From positions 1-64,000 of the forward strand of contig CBDFGQ010000003.1 in assembly GCA_965247295.1 (NCBI GenBank): a DNA stretch of 64,000 bases. Reading direction: 5' to 3'. This document shows positions 7,830 through 16,685 of this stretch, one piece after another (the first letter of the stretch is position 1; the number at the start of each line of letters is the position of its first letter). Under the pieces are notes generated by a model. The model worked only from the letters and a program-made list of their open reading frames with translations. It did no database searches and had not been told where the DNA came from. Both the position numbers and the translations under genes were made by a program. Origin of the DNA: CBDFGQ01 sp965247295 (GTDB lineage Bacteria > Chloroflexota > Dehalococcoidia > Lucifugimonadales > JAGWBF01).

Positions 7830-8176
7830 CTCGCACCATAGGGGGAGACCTCGCAGTGGATGGTCGCGGCAACCTGGTCATAGAGCAGGGATTAGAGGCG
7901 GTGCGCCAACGGGTGTTGCAACGTCTCCACTTCGTCCGTGGGGAGTGGTTTCTCTCCGAGTCCGACGGAGTTCCCTACTACCAGGACATATTCGGCCAGC
8001 CCTACGACGAGGGTCTGGCAGCCCGGGTAATCGCTTCGGAAGTGTCGAATGTGGCTGGAGTAGATAACGTGGAGGTTGCGAGCTCTTTCCTAGACTCGGC
8101 CAGAAGGCGGTTGTTGCATCTGGTGCTCAGAGTGGAGACGAGCTTCGGCCCACTTACCATAGAGACGGACTTGTAA
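7826..8176 (+). CDS. gp25/gpW-like baseplate wedge protein
   Basis: A 116-aa protein starting at ATG 7826 inside the stop of the spike gene. GNLVIEQGLEAVRQRVLQRL followed by GEWFLSESDGVPYYQDIFG is the gp25-like lysozyme-related fold that forms the inner baseplate wedge and nucleates the sheath. Normal length for the family. Longer upstream starts in this frame lie in the spike gene and are rejected. Confidence 0.85.
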   Translation: MTRTIGGDLAVDGRGNLVIEQGLEAVRQRVLQRLHFVRGEWFLSESDGVPYYQDIFGQPYDEGLAARVIASEVSNVAGVDNVEVASSFLDSARRRLLHLVLRVETSFGPLTIETDL

Positions 8177-8177
8177 G

Positions 8178-10010
8178 ATGGCAAGGGTTACACCGGAAGG
8201 AATAGAGCCGACCTCTCTCCAGAGCTACCTGGATGCTCTGGGTAGGGCTTTCAGGACTGCCCTGGGTGAGGATTTGGACCTGGCTCCAGAGACTCTCCAG
8301 GGCCAGATCGTAGGCGTTCTTGCGCTCACATTCACTCAAGTGGATGAAGCCCTGGTAGCTGTCTCCAATGGGCAGTCGGTATCCAGGTCCCAGGGCGTAC
8401 AGCTTGACGACCTGGGGTCTCTCCTGGGAATAGAGAGGCTCCTGGGGACGCGCTCCACGGTGACAGTGACCCTTGGGGGTCAAAGCGGGGTCTCCATTCC
8501 CGCAGGGGCGCGGGCCCGCACCACCGCTGGAGACATGTTCGAGCTCATCCAGGAGGTGACCATTCCAGGTTCGGGCAGCGCCAGCGCCGCCATGCGCTCG
8601 GTGGAAGAGGGGCCTGTTCCAGCGGCGTCGGGATCGCTCACTCAGATCGTGAACCTGGTGACCGGCTGGGAATCGGTGACCAACCCGGCGGCGGCCACCC
8701 CAGGCAGGCGGATTGAGACTGACGAGGAGTACAAAGAACGATTCCAGCGTTTCACAGGACGTAACAGCAGGGGTTCGGCGGAATCAGTGCTTGCCGCCGT
8801 GCTGGGGGTCGAAGGCGTGACCGACGCGCTGCTGCGGGAGAACGCTACGGGAACCGCAGTGACGGTGCAAGGTAAGAGCATTGGGGCACACTCCATATGC
8901 ATCGTCGTGGACGGCGGCACAGATGCGGACGTGGCGGCTGCAATGGCCCGGTCGAAGTCAGCCGGGACAGGCACCAGTGGGGACACTAGCATTGACGTAG
9001 CTCACCCTGGAGGGTGGACCGTTCCCATCGCCTTCTCCCGTGTCAGTGCAGTACCCATCAGGATCAAGATGGCGCTCACCCTTGAGTCCAACTTCCCCTC
9101 AGACGGCACGGTGCGAATCATCCGGCAGGTGTTGGGTCATGTAGCAAGACTGACCATCGCTGAGCATCTGAACGCCCAGCGGCTCCTTGCCGACGTTCTC
9201 TCGGTGCCGGGCCACACCGACAGCCTAGGGGTCGGACGGAAGGCCGGCACCGTCGTTACTGGAACGGGAACGGTGGCGGACCTCGTCACTTTTCATGGTC
9301 GTGCTACGGTGGTGACAGGTACGGGGACGGTGGCCGCCCTCGCGACGCTTCAGGGCATCACCAGCGGCAGCGTCACCTTCCTGGGGCAGACGGTAACTGG
9401 CCTGGACTTCTCTGGCGACAACGACTTGGACGGAGTGGCTTCCACGCTCCAGACCGCCCTACGGGCAACGTCCGCCACCAGCCTCGATGACGTGGAGGTC
9501 GCCTACGACAGTACCGCCTCGGCATTTGTGGTGACGATCCCTCTAGACAGCAGCGGGGTGGCCACCTCGGTCAGTGCGGCGTTTACTGGAAGCGAGTCCG
9601 ACGAGTTGGGGCTGGATACGGCCACGATCGTCGATGGTGTGGATATCATCACGTCCGGCAGCGTCACGCTGAACGGGGCTACAGCGTCCGGCCTAGACTT
9701 CTCCGCCGTCACCGACTATGACGGGGTGGCCGCAGTAGTCCAGACCGGTCTACGAGGGACTTCAGAAACGGACTTGGATGAGGTCGAGGCGGCCTACGTC
9801 GACGGGGCGTTCGTCATCACCGTCCCACTGGACGAGGATGGCAATCCCGTCATCGTGACGGGCGCTGTGACCGGGTACACCGCCGATGAGTTGGGGCTAG
9901 ATACAGTAAGTACGGTCCAGGGCTCCGTTACCAACCAGGACAACTTCACCCTGGTTGAGCGGCTGACCGTGGCTCCCAACGATATCACCATAACGGTGGA
10001 GTCGTCATGA
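8178..10010 (+). CDS. Baseplate J-like protein with a sheath-like repeat domain at the C-terminus
   Basis: A 610-aa protein. Residues 1 to about 350 are a standard baseplate J/gp47-like wedge: SLQSYLDALGRAFRTALGED at the start, LTSLLGIERL-like hydrophobic core and the central RRIETDEEYKERFQRF motif. From about residue 393 two tandem units of about 100 aa follow, each with GSVT, GLDFS, DGVA and DELGLDT landmarks. These resemble repeats in DUF3383 sheath proteins rather than gpJ. The normal gpJ C-terminus then resumes (NFTLVERLTVAPNDITITVE). It overlaps the next gene by ATGA. Confidence 0.85.
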   Translation: MARVTPEGIEPTSLQSYLDALGRAFRTALGEDLDLAPETLQGQIVGVLALTFTQVDEALVAVSNGQSVSRSQGVQLDDLGSLLGIERLLGTRSTVTVTLGGQSGVSIPAGARARTTAGDMFELIQEVTIPGSGSASAAMRSVEEGPVPAASGSLTQIVNLVTGWESVTNPAAATPGRRIETDEEYKERFQRFTGRNSRGSAESVLAAVLGVEGVTDALLRENATGTAVTVQGKSIGAHSICIVVDGGTDADVAAAMARSKSAGTGTSGDTSIDVAHPGGWTVPIAFSRVSAVPIRIKMALTLESNFPSDGTVRIIRQVLGHVARLTIAEHLNAQRLLADVLSVPGHTDSLGVGRKAGTVVTGTGTVADLVTFHGRATVVTGTGTVAALATLQGITSGSVTFLGQTVTGLDFSGDNDLDGVASTLQTALRATSATSLDDVEVAYDSTASAFVVTIPLDSSGVATSVSAAFTGSESDELGLDTATIVDGVDIITSGSVTLNGATASGLDFSAVTDYDGVAAVVQTGLRGTSETDLDEVEAAYVDGAFVITVPLDEDGNPVIVTGAVTGYTADELGLDTVSTVQGSVTNQDNFTLVERLTVAPNDITITVESS

Positions 10011-10588
10011 GTGATCTAGCTAAGCGTATCAACGCCACCGCCAACGCTGAGCTGCTGATTCAGCAGTGGCGTCGTGTACCTCGTATGCAGGCCCTCATGG
10101 AAGCACTACTGGAAGTAGTGGACGACCACCTGGTCAAGCCGCTGGCGGATATGGAGCGCATGACCATGATCGGTACCGCCGAGGGTGTCTGGCTGGACTA
10201 CATCGGGGAGCGGCTGGGAGTGGCCCGGCCCGCCACCAACCTGGGCAATTTCTCCTTCTTCGGGTTCCATGGAAGCGGCGGCGTTGGTTTCGATCAAGGC
10301 TTGCTTGCGACTGTAACCGAGTCGTTGTCGCCCCGTGTGCCGGTGGGGGATGGGTACTATCGAGTTGTGCTGCGCATGCGGTCCGCGGCGCTTTTGGCCA
10401 ACGGATCGGTTCCGGGTCTGGAGGGGGTGGTGCAGCAGGACTTCCCCGGAGCGTCATACCAGGACGGGGGCGGCATGACGGCCACGCTCCATGTCACAGA
10501 CACCCGTACACAACTTCTAGCTCTGCTGTCAGCTATTGATGCCTGGCCGAAACCGAGCGGGGTTGCACTGACAGTGGAGACATCGTAG
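10007..10588 (+). CDS. gpI-like tail protein (DUF2612)
   Basis: A 193-aa protein. Residues 1-85 form the helical N-terminus (MQALMEALLEVVDDHLVKPL) and contain GVWLDYIGERLGVAR, the hallmark of DUF2612 tail proteins, which play the gpI role linking baseplate wedge to fibres. Its start overlaps the gpJ stop. The C-terminal 60 residues are a small alpha/beta segment. Placement between gpJ and the fibre gene supports the call. Confidence 0.75.
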   Translation: MSDLAKRINATANAELLIQQWRRVPRMQALMEALLEVVDDHLVKPLADMERMTMIGTAEGVWLDYIGERLGVARPATNLGNFSFFGFHGSGGVGFDQGLLATVTESLSPRVPVGDGYYRVVLRMRSAALLANGSVPGLEGVVQQDFPGASYQDGGGMTATLHVTDTRTQLLALLSAIDAWPKPSGVALTVETS

Positions 10589-10599
10589 GAGGGGCCCTT

Positions 10600-11151
10600 A
10601 TGGCCAGAGACCCAGACGCACTAAAGATACAAAAATGGGCGGCGTCCGGGGATGTTGAAGACCCCGAGGACGGGGGAGTGGAGCGGACTACCGGCTGGGA
10701 CGCCAGCCACTCCCAGCCCGGAGGCTCGCTTCCCAAGCGGGAGCACATCAATGAAATCCTCCGGGAGCTGACTGCACTGGGAGTGGAGCAAAACGTTCAC
10801 GGCGCTGGGCTGGCGTGGGACCCTTCCATCTCCTACGAACACCCCGCACAGGTGACAGGCAGCGATGCCATCCTGTACTTCAGCGTCCAGGACTCCACCA
10901 ACATTGACCCGGTCGCTGACACCTACCGGTCCCATTGGACGCCGTTGACTGAGGCATTTGGCAACGCCTCCACCACAGAGCGCGGGGTTGTGGAGCTTGC
11001 CACTGACGATGAGGTAGCAGCAGGAACGGATACTGAGAGGGCCATTACACCCGCAGGCCTGGCCTCTCTGGGGTACCGCAAGGTCACGGTGAGCGACTCC
11101 GCGCCCACCAGCTCGGACGGGAACGACGGCGACGTGTGGCTGGAGTATTGA
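10600..11151 (+). CDS. Tail fibre protein with Phage_fiber_2-type repeat
   Basis: A 183-aa protein after GTAGGAGG. An N-terminal attachment segment (residues 1-70) and a small central domain precede the motif ASTTERGVVELATDDEVAAG followed by TDTERAITPAGL, the well-known tail-fibre repeat. The last 30 residues (VTVSDSAPTSSDGNDGDVWL) resemble adapter segments for a receptor-binding tip. It sits directly upstream of the beta-propeller gene, which probably supplies that tip. Confidence 0.75.
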   Translation: MARDPDALKIQKWAASGDVEDPEDGGVERTTGWDASHSQPGGSLPKREHINEILRELTALGVEQNVHGAGLAWDPSISYEHPAQVTGSDAILYFSVQDSTNIDPVADTYRSHWTPLTEAFGNASTTERGVVELATDDEVAAGTDTERAITPAGLASLGYRKVTVSDSAPTSSDGNDGDVWLEY

Positions 11152-11154
11152 GCG

Positions 11155-11946
11155 ATGCCATTAAAGGTCAAGATTGACGGGACGTGGCAGGCGGCGACCG
11201 CCAAGGTGAAGGTAGCCGGGATATGGAAGGCAGCCCATTCTTGGACCAAGGTCAGTGGGACGTGGCGAAGGGACACTCGCGACTTCGACTTCGACCTCGC
11301 CACCGGCAACACCAACCCCACTGGCATAGCCTGGGATGGAGCATACCTCTACGTGGTGGACACCGCCGACGATAAGGTGTACGTCTACAATGCCTATGGG
11401 GACCACCAGTCAGACCGCGACTTCGACCTCGCCACCAGCAACAACTATCCCCGTGGCATAACCTGGGATGGAGCATACCTCTACGTAGAGGACCTCGTCG
11501 GCAGTAAGGTGTACGTCTACAATGCCGATGGGGACCACCAGTCAGACCGCGACTTCGACCTCGCCCCCAGCGGCAACGACACCCCCTTTGGCATAACCTG
11601 GGTTGGAGCATACCTCTACGTGGTGGACTACATCGACAGTAAGGTGTACGTCTACAATGCCGATGGGGACCACCAGTCAGACCGCGACTTCGACCTCGCC
11701 ACCAGCAACAACTATTCCCGTAGCATAACCTGGGATGGAGCATACCTCTACGTAGAGGACATCGTCGGCAGTAAGGTGTACGTCTACAATGCCGATGGGG
11801 ACCACCAGTCAGACCGAGACTTCGACCTCGCCCCCGGCAACGACGATCCCTATGGTATCGCCTGGGATGGAGCATACTTCTACGTAGTGGACTTCATCGA
11901 CGATAAGGTGTACGTCTACAACGCTTCAGGGAACTATGTAGGTTAG
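11155..11946 (+). CDS. Repeat-built beta-propeller, probable phage receptor-binding protein
   Basis: A 263-aa protein. After a 40-residue N-terminal segment it consists of five near-identical units of 44-45 residues, each with AWDGAYLYVVD, DKVYVYNADGDHQ and SDRDFDLA landmarks. This is an NHL/YVTN-like beta-propeller blade. The DNA units start near 11277, 11411, 11543, 11678 and 11810 (132-135 bp period) and are highly similar at base level. Five full units plus an N-terminal strand could close a propeller. The last position in the tail module suggests host binding. Unit number could change by recombination. Confidence 0.7.
   Translation: MPLKVKIDGTWQAATAKVKVAGIWKAAHSWTKVSGTWRRDTRDFDFDLATGNTNPTGIAWDGAYLYVVDTADDKVYVYNAYGDHQSDRDFDLATSNNYPRGITWDGAYLYVEDLVGSKVYVYNADGDHQSDRDFDLAPSGNDTPFGITWVGAYLYVVDYIDSKVYVYNADGDHQSDRDFDLATSNNYSRSITWDGAYLYVEDIVGSKVYVYNADGDHQSDRDFDLAPGNDDPYGIAWDGAYFYVVDFIDDKVYVYNASGNYVG
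11277..11946 (+). repeat. Five 132-135 bp tandem coding repeats
   Basis: Near-identical tandem units within the beta-propeller gene, each beginning at a CGCGACTTCGACCTC-like sequence. The low divergence suggests recent expansion or ongoing gene conversion. Confidence 0.85.
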
Positions 11947-11954
11947 TCTTTCAC

Positions 11955-12233
11955 ATGACTACGATAGAAGAACGGGTAGCCTCCCTCGAGAATCTTTTCC
12001 AGCAGGGACGACAGGAACACAAGGACATCGCCGCCACACTGGAGAGGCTGGCAGCCCAGGTCTCCAAGCTTGAGGTCTACCTGGCCAACAGCAACGGTGG
12101 CCTGACGCTCTCGGTACGGGACAAACGGGTGAAGTTCGCCGGGTCTATGGCACTGCCCTGGTCGCTGACCCTGGTCGGTGGTGGCAGCGGTGGTGTAGGC
12201 TGGCTCCTGGGACGGGTGCTCGGGGCCTGGTAG
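11955..12233 (+). CDS. Coiled-coil protein with one C-terminal membrane segment (holin candidate)
   Basis: A 92-aa protein. Residues 1-45 are a coiled coil (ERVASLENLFQQGRQEHKDI). The C-terminal 30 residues form a glycine-rich hydrophobic segment (PWSLTLVGGGSGGVGWLLGR). This resembles XhlA/holin-type small phage proteins in length, layout and position at the end of the tail module. No endolysin follows, so lysis assignment stays tentative. Confidence 0.5.
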   Translation: MTTIEERVASLENLFQQGRQEHKDIAATLERLAAQVSKLEVYLANSNGGLTLSVRDKRVKFAGSMALPWSLTLVGGGSGGVGWLLGRVLGAW

Positions 12234-12343
12234 GGACTATCTCCTGGATACTGCAAGTCTGGCGTCGTATCCGTTTGAATCATCGAAGTGTTTGTGGGCC
12301 GTATGACCGCCGCACGAAACATCCTCGTCGAGCCGTCCAACTC

Positions 12344-13495
12344 TCACCTCAGATAGTCGGCCCATTGGGTCATAAGCGTCCTCCGCCGGTCGAACAGGTC
12401 AGAGCGAAAATAGGCGGCTTCGGTAGAGTTTCCCACAACATGAGCTAAGGCCGCCTCCATAACTGCGTGCGGCGCGTCCGTCATCTCGGCCGCCCAGTCT
12501 CTAAAGCTCGACCGAAAACCGTGCGGAACACAGTCTATGCCCAGCGTCATTAGCAGCTTGCGGTGGGTCATATCGCTCAGTGGTCTGCCCGACCTCGACG
12601 GGAATACCAGGCCACTCCCATCGTCGAGACTCCTCGCCTCGGCCAGTATCTCCATAGTCTGCGTGGATAGCGGAACACGGTGCTCTCGGTCGGCCTTCAT
12701 ACGTTCGGATGGGATAGTCCATGTCCTGGTGTCGGCATCTACCTCCGACCACTGAGCCTGCCGAGCCTCGCCTGGTCTGCTGGCCGTCAACACCTGGAAT
12801 TCCAGGCACAGTTTGGATGAGGCCAACGCGCTGGCGCGTCTGATGGACTTCAGAACGTCGGGAACCTCTGAGTAATGGATGGCCTTGAAGTGCGTCTTCG
12901 CCCGCCTCGCACGCTTCAGCCCCAGACGCACGGCGTCGCCTGCGGGATTGTCATACCTAAAGCCATTGGCTATGCCCCAATCCATAATGTCGCGGATATG
13001 CCCACGCACCGCTCTTGCCGTCTCAGGCTTATCCGTCCATATGGGAGTCAACGCCCTGAGCACGTCCGCTCCGCTCACCTGATCGATGGAGAGATTGCCG
13101 AAGAAAGGGTAGGTGTAAGTCCTGAGTGTGGCCTCCCAGCGCTTGGCCGTCTTCGGGTGTTGCCAATCAGGGCGACGGAGGGCTATCACTCCCTCGGCGG
13201 CCTCGGCGAAGGTCGGCATGGCTTCCAGCCTCTTCTCAACACGAGGGTCGCCATCTGAGCGCGCCACCTTCCGGTTTGCGAACGCCTTATCTCGTGCCTC
13301 GCTCAGAGAAACTAGCGGATAGCCCCCAAGCCCCAGGTCCGTGCGCCTACCTCGGATGGTCAAGCGCTGAATCCATCGCTTGTTTCCGGCAGGCTCGACG
13401 AGCAGGTACAGCCCGTTTCCGTCGGCGTGTCTGCCTGGGCGTCGCTCCGTTCGCACTTGCACCGCGCTAAGGGCGTTATTTGGTCTGCGACTCAT
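12344..13495 (-). CDS. int: Prophage tyrosine integrase (P4 type)
   Basis: A 383-aa protein. The N-terminal 80 residues (DGNGLYLLVEPAGNKRWIQR) are the DUF4102 arm-binding domain of P4-like integrases. A core-binding domain (FAEAAEGVIALRRPDWQHPK) and catalytic domain follow: ASRPGEAR holds the first catalytic Arg, HGFRSSFRDW the His-x-x-Arg box and a C-terminal Tyr lies in STEAAYFRSD. All key residues seem intact. It points away from tRNA-Gly, 170 bp off, the usual layout for a tRNA 3'-end target. Confidence 0.93.
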   Translation of the reverse strand: MSRRPNNALSAVQVRTERRPGRHADGNGLYLLVEPAGNKRWIQRLTIRGRRTDLGLGGYPLVSLSEARDKAFANRKVARSDGDPRVEKRLEAMPTFAEAAEGVIALRRPDWQHPKTAKRWEATLRTYTYPFFGNLSIDQVSGADVLRALTPIWTDKPETARAVRGHIRDIMDWGIANGFRYDNPAGDAVRLGLKRARRAKTHFKAIHYSEVPDVLKSIRRASALASSKLCLEFQVLTASRPGEARQAQWSEVDADTRTWTIPSERMKADREHRVPLSTQTMEILAEARSLDDGSGLVFPSRSGRPLSDMTHRKLLMTLGIDCVPHGFRSSFRDWAAEMTDAPHAVMEAALAHVVGNSTEAAYFRSDLFDRRRTLMTQWADYLR

Positions 13496-13664
13496 GGCCT
13501 TTCTCCTATGTTATCCCTACCACATTTCATACCACAACATGACTGAGATTCTATGATAATATATGAGCCCTTGTGATAACATCTGAGAACGCCGGATTGT
13601 AGCTAAGTCAGCTGCAAGCTGGCTGGAAGCAGGGTCGTGTAGATAGGAGAAAGAAGGATAGATA

Positions 13665-13739
13665 TGGAGCGGAAGATGGGATTCGAACCCACGACCCTCT
13701 CCTTGGCAAGGAGATGCTCTACCGCTGAGCCACTTCCGC
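13665..13739 (-). tRNA. tRNA-Gly (GCC)
   Basis: The cloverleaf is complete on the minus strand: acceptor GCGGAAG/CTTCCGC, D arm GCTC/GAGC, anticodon stem TCTCC/GGAGA with loop TTGCCAA (anticodon GCC), T arm with TTCGAAT. The 3' CCA is encoded. Its 3' end faces the prophage integrase and is the likely attachment site. Confidence 0.97.
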
Positions 13740-13768
13740 TCGCCGGAGTCTACGATGACGCAACAAGG

Positions 13769-13843
13769 TGGTGCCGAGGGTCGGATTCGAACCAACGACA
13801 CGTGGATTTTCAGTCCACTGCTCTACCACTGAGCTACCTCGGC
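13769..13843 (-). tRNA. tRNA-Phe (GAA)
   Basis: Minus-strand cloverleaf with acceptor GCCGAGG/CCTCGGC, anticodon stem GTGGA/TCCAC, loop CTGAAAA (anticodon GAA), T loop TTCGAAT, discriminator A and encoded CCA. It is 29 nt upstream of tRNA-Gly and is probably co-transcribed with it. Confidence 0.97.
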
Positions 13844-13969
13844 CGATAGCCCAAATCATCGCGGCACGGCACCCTGGAGTCCACATTATAGCCAAACCAT
13901 GACCTTATTTCAACAAGACCCGCTTTCGCGCCGATGGCAGCTGTGAATCGGTCAGACCAGGAGCTGACC

Positions 13970-14992
13970 CTAGATCGAAGGCAGGTCCGCATAGGCGCTC
14001 AGGAGCTGCTGGAATCGCTCCAGTTTCACGGGGTGGCGGCAGGAAGCCTCCTGTAGCATGGTATCCACGGCATGGGCCGTGGATATCGTATCCTGCTGGA
14101 CGACCAGCACCGGTACCTCCTGACGTTCCGCTTCATAATACACGTACTGTATCGGCTCATGCCCATCCGTCAGCACGAGGCAGGTCAGGGGCGTGGACAG
14201 GGCCGCAAGCTGGATATCTGGACGGTCACCTCTCACAATAACAGCCTTGCTTTCGGCTCGCCCAAAATAGGTGGTGCCCCGGTCCATGATGTTGCCGCCG
14301 ATCAGGTAGTTTTGCACCAGTTCCCCGGCCCGATCTTCCCCCAGCGCCCACCGCGCTCCGAGACGCCGCGCGATATCGCCCACGGTGACTGAAAGCATCA
14401 GGCGGTCTTCGGGAACGGCCCCCAGCAACTTCATCCCACGGGACTCTATCTCCGGTCCCAGGCTCAGTCGCACCTCCCTCTCCCTGTATCGCGTGACCGA
14501 GTTTATGAGTACGCCCAGGAGTCGCTCTCCAAGCGGCTGGCACGCCTCAATTACCCTATCGGCGCTGAGCCCTGGGTCGTAGTGCATCACGAGTATGGCC
14601 TTGGCGTCCATCAACTCCACCAGCCCGGCGGAGATGGCAGAGGCGTCGCCCTCGGGCGTAGTGAGGCTTGGGCCCTCAACCAGCGTAAGCTCTCTATCTT
14701 TAGCCAGCGTCTCCAGAAGCTCCTTCAGCTGGGAAGCTATGCCCTCCGGCAGGGTCTGACCATCTGCACCACTCTCGGGGACCGCCAGGGGAACCGCCTG
14801 TAACCCATTTGGGCCGCCACGCAGGATGCCCCGACCTATGTACTCAACGTCGGCATCCTGCTGGGGCACGTAAGAAAAGGGCTTGAGGTACCCGACCCGC
14901 CAGTCTCCCCGGGACACCTTGGCCGCCAGGGCGGCAGCAAGGGCAGTCTTACCCGCACCGGGCCGGTCAGAGGTTATATACAAAACGTCCAA
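13970..14992 (-). CDS. P-loop/DRTGG domain protein (phosphotransacetylase N-terminal-like)
   Basis: A 340-aa protein. It begins with a BioD/CobQ-like P-loop (TSDRPGAGKTALAAALA) followed by an AAA_26-type core with VEGPSL in the Walker B region. The DRTGG domain lies near residues 210-310. This layout occurs in phosphotransacetylase N-termini and in stand-alone proteins of unknown function; the transferase domain itself is absent. It ends the minus-strand run behind the aldehyde dehydrogenase (21 nt gap), so both may be one operon. Confidence 0.75.
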   Translation of the reverse strand: MDVLYITSDRPGAGKTALAAALAAKVSRGDWRVGYLKPFSYVPQQDADVEYIGRGILRGGPNGLQAVPLAVPESGADGQTLPEGIASQLKELLETLAKDRELTLVEGPSLTTPEGDASAISAGLVELMDAKAILVMHYDPGLSADRVIEACQPLGERLLGVLINSVTRYREREVRLSLGPEIESRGMKLLGAVPEDRLMLSVTVGDIARRLGARWALGEDRAGELVQNYLIGGNIMDRGTTYFGRAESKAVIVRGDRPDIQLAALSTPLTCLVLTDGHEPIQYVYYEAERQEVPVLVVQQDTISTAHAVDTMLQEASCRHPVKLERFQQLLSAYADLPSI

Positions 14993-15013
14993 ACGGCTAT
15001 TCTCCGAGGAGAT

Positions 15014-16510
15014 TTAGATGAACTTGGCCTGGGGGCGGGCTCCGGCGTAGTCAATGTATACCGTTACGACCTCGCTGAAGAAGTTTACGGCCTCTGTGCC
15101 CTGCTCCCTCGCACCTACTCCGGAGGCCTTCATCCCACCGAAGGGGAGATGCACCTCGCCCCCAAGGGTAGGAGCGTTCACGTGGACGATCCCCGCCTCC
15201 ACCTGGTCCGCGTACAGAAAGGCACTGGGGAGGTCCTTGGTATAGATCGAGGAAGACAGGCCGAACTGGACGCTGTTGGCCAGTTGTATGGCCTCCTCTA
15301 GGTCCTTGGCCTTGAACACCGTCAGCACCGGCCCGAAAATCTCCTCCTGGGCGATTCGCATGGAAGGATTCACGTCGGTGAAGATGGTGGGCTCTGCGTA
15401 GTAGCCCCCATCGTATCCCGGGCCCGTGAGGGCCCTGCCGCCATAGGCGAGCCTGGCACCCTCCTCGGTGCCTATCCCGATGTACTCCATCACCTTCTGG
15501 AACTGGGCCTCGCTGGAGAATGGACCCACGTCCACGCCCGGTTCCAGCCCGTCTCCCACCACAAGCTTGCTGGTCCTCTCCAAAAGCTCCTCCATGAAGG
15601 GCCCGTATATGGCCTCCTCCACAATGGCCCGGCTGGTAGCGGTACATCGCTGGCCTGTAGAGCCGAAGGCGCCCTGGACTATACCACCCATCGTCTTGTC
15701 CATGTCGGCATCGGCGAGGACTATCACCGCGTTTTTGCCGCCCATCTCACACTGTACCTTCTTCAGGCCCCTGGCCGCCTCGACGTAGATGCCGGACCCG
15801 ATCTCCGTGGAACCCGTAAAGGAGATACCTGATACCTTGGGATGGGTAACCAAGGTGTTGCCAACCAGAGCTCCGGGGCCGGTGATCAAGTTTAGGACGC
15901 CCGGCGGCAGCCCAGCGTCTTCGAAAACCTGCACCAGCTTGACAGCGCTCATGGGCGTAGAGGAGGCGGGCTTGAACACCAACGTATTGCCACATATGAG
16001 GGCCGGGGCCATCTTCCAGGCAGGTATGGCTATGGGGAAGTTCCACGGAGTGATGATGCCAACCACCCCCACGGGCCTGCGAACCGTATAGGCCAAGGTG
16101 TTGGGAAGCTCTGAGGGAGTGGTGTACCCGAACAGGCGCCGGCCTTCTCCAGCGGCGTACTCGGTGATGTTCATGGCCCGTTTGACTTCCCCCTGGGCAT
16201 CGGGCAGCGGCTTTCCTTCTTCCAGGGTAATCGTACGGGCAACGTCATCCTGCCGCTCCCGCATAATCTCCACGGCACGGTAGAGGATGTCCGCTCGTTG
16301 GGGCGCCGGCATTGCGGACCAGGTGGGAAGGGCGGCGTGGGCAACCTCTGCCGCCCGCTCCGCATCCTCCGACACCGACGCCTGGAAAGACCCCAAAACC
16401 CTATCCTTGTGGGCCGGATTGATGATCGGGTACGTATGGCCGGAAACCGACTCCACCCACTGGCCGCCGATATAATTGTGATAGGTTGGGGCTTCAGACG
16501 TTTGGGGCAT
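15014..16510 (-). CDS. NAD(P)-dependent aldehyde dehydrogenase
   Basis: A 498-aa protein. It oxidises an aldehyde to the acid; the substrate is unknown, with semialdehydes common for close relatives. Visible motifs: cofactor-binding GVVGIITPWNFPIAIPAWK, ISFTGSTEIGSGIY, the general-base Glu in CEMGGKNA, catalytic Cys in GQRCTATSRA and EEIFGPVL near the C-terminus. ATG 16510 has GAGGAGGG upstream; a longer reading to 16525 lacks a site. It lies downstream of a dienelactone hydrolase and upstream of the DRTGG gene on the same strand. Confidence 0.93.
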   Translation of the reverse strand: MPQTSEAPTYHNYIGGQWVESVSGHTYPIINPAHKDRVLGSFQASVSEDAERAAEVAHAALPTWSAMPAPQRADILYRAVEIMRERQDDVARTITLEEGKPLPDAQGEVKRAMNITEYAAGEGRRLFGYTTPSELPNTLAYTVRRPVGVVGIITPWNFPIAIPAWKMAPALICGNTLVFKPASSTPMSAVKLVQVFEDAGLPPGVLNLITGPGALVGNTLVTHPKVSGISFTGSTEIGSGIYVEAARGLKKVQCEMGGKNAVIVLADADMDKTMGGIVQGAFGSTGQRCTATSRAIVEEAIYGPFMEELLERTSKLVVGDGLEPGVDVGPFSSEAQFQKVMEYIGIGTEEGARLAYGGRALTGPGYDGGYYAEPTIFTDVNPSMRIAQEEIFGPVLTVFKAKDLEEAIQLANSVQFGLSSSIYTKDLPSAFLYADQVEAGIVHVNAPTLGGEVHLPFGGMKASGVGAREQGTEAVNFFSEVVTVYIDYAGARPQAKFI

Positions 16511-16628
16511 AGCCACCCTCCTCACCTAGCTGATGTCGTCAGCAATGACCGGTCCCACCCTGGCCTCCCGGGGGACCTATTCGCGTTGTCGCAGCACGGT
16601 ATCGCAACGCCGATCGTACATATAATTG

Positions 16629-16663
16629 AAGACGGGGCGACCGGTCCAGTGCCGCCCCGTCTT
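16629..16663. terminator. Strong hairpin, probable terminator after the dienelactone hydrolase
   Basis: An 11-bp perfect stem AAGACGGGGCG/CGCCCCGTCTT with a 13-nt loop lies just past the dienelactone hydrolase stop and before the aldehyde dehydrogenase start. A-rich and T-rich ends make it usable on both strands. Confidence 0.65.
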
Positions 16664-16685
16664 CCAACCAACAATGATCGGCCCA

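Larger units (their letters stand above)
1..13690. mobile_element. Prophage, right part (contractile-tail module to integrase)
   Basis: From the left edge to the integrase, genes run in the order typical of a contractile-tailed phage: sheath, tube, chaperone, tape measure, Dit-like protein, plug, hub, spike, gp25, gpJ, gpI-like protein, fibres, holin candidate. The integrase reads the other way at the end. The 3' end of tRNA-Gly (13665) faces the integrase start, which is the usual arrangement when a tRNA 3' end is the attachment site. Capsid, packaging, lysin and repressor genes are not seen and would lie left of the window. The exact right boundary is inferred. A tailocin is less likely because an integrase is present. 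Confidence 0.85.

Noticed and set aside
11252..11875. Minus-strand repetitive Arg/Cys-rich frame
   Set aside because: Shadow of the beta-propeller repeats on the plus strand.
11277..11946. Repeats considered as a CRISPR array
   Set aside because: Units are 132-135 bp, coding, and without spacer-like unique segments. No CRISPR array or cas gene was found in the window.
11955..12343. Endolysin next to the holin candidate
   Set aside because: No lysozyme, amidase or peptidase motif found between the holin candidate and the integrase.
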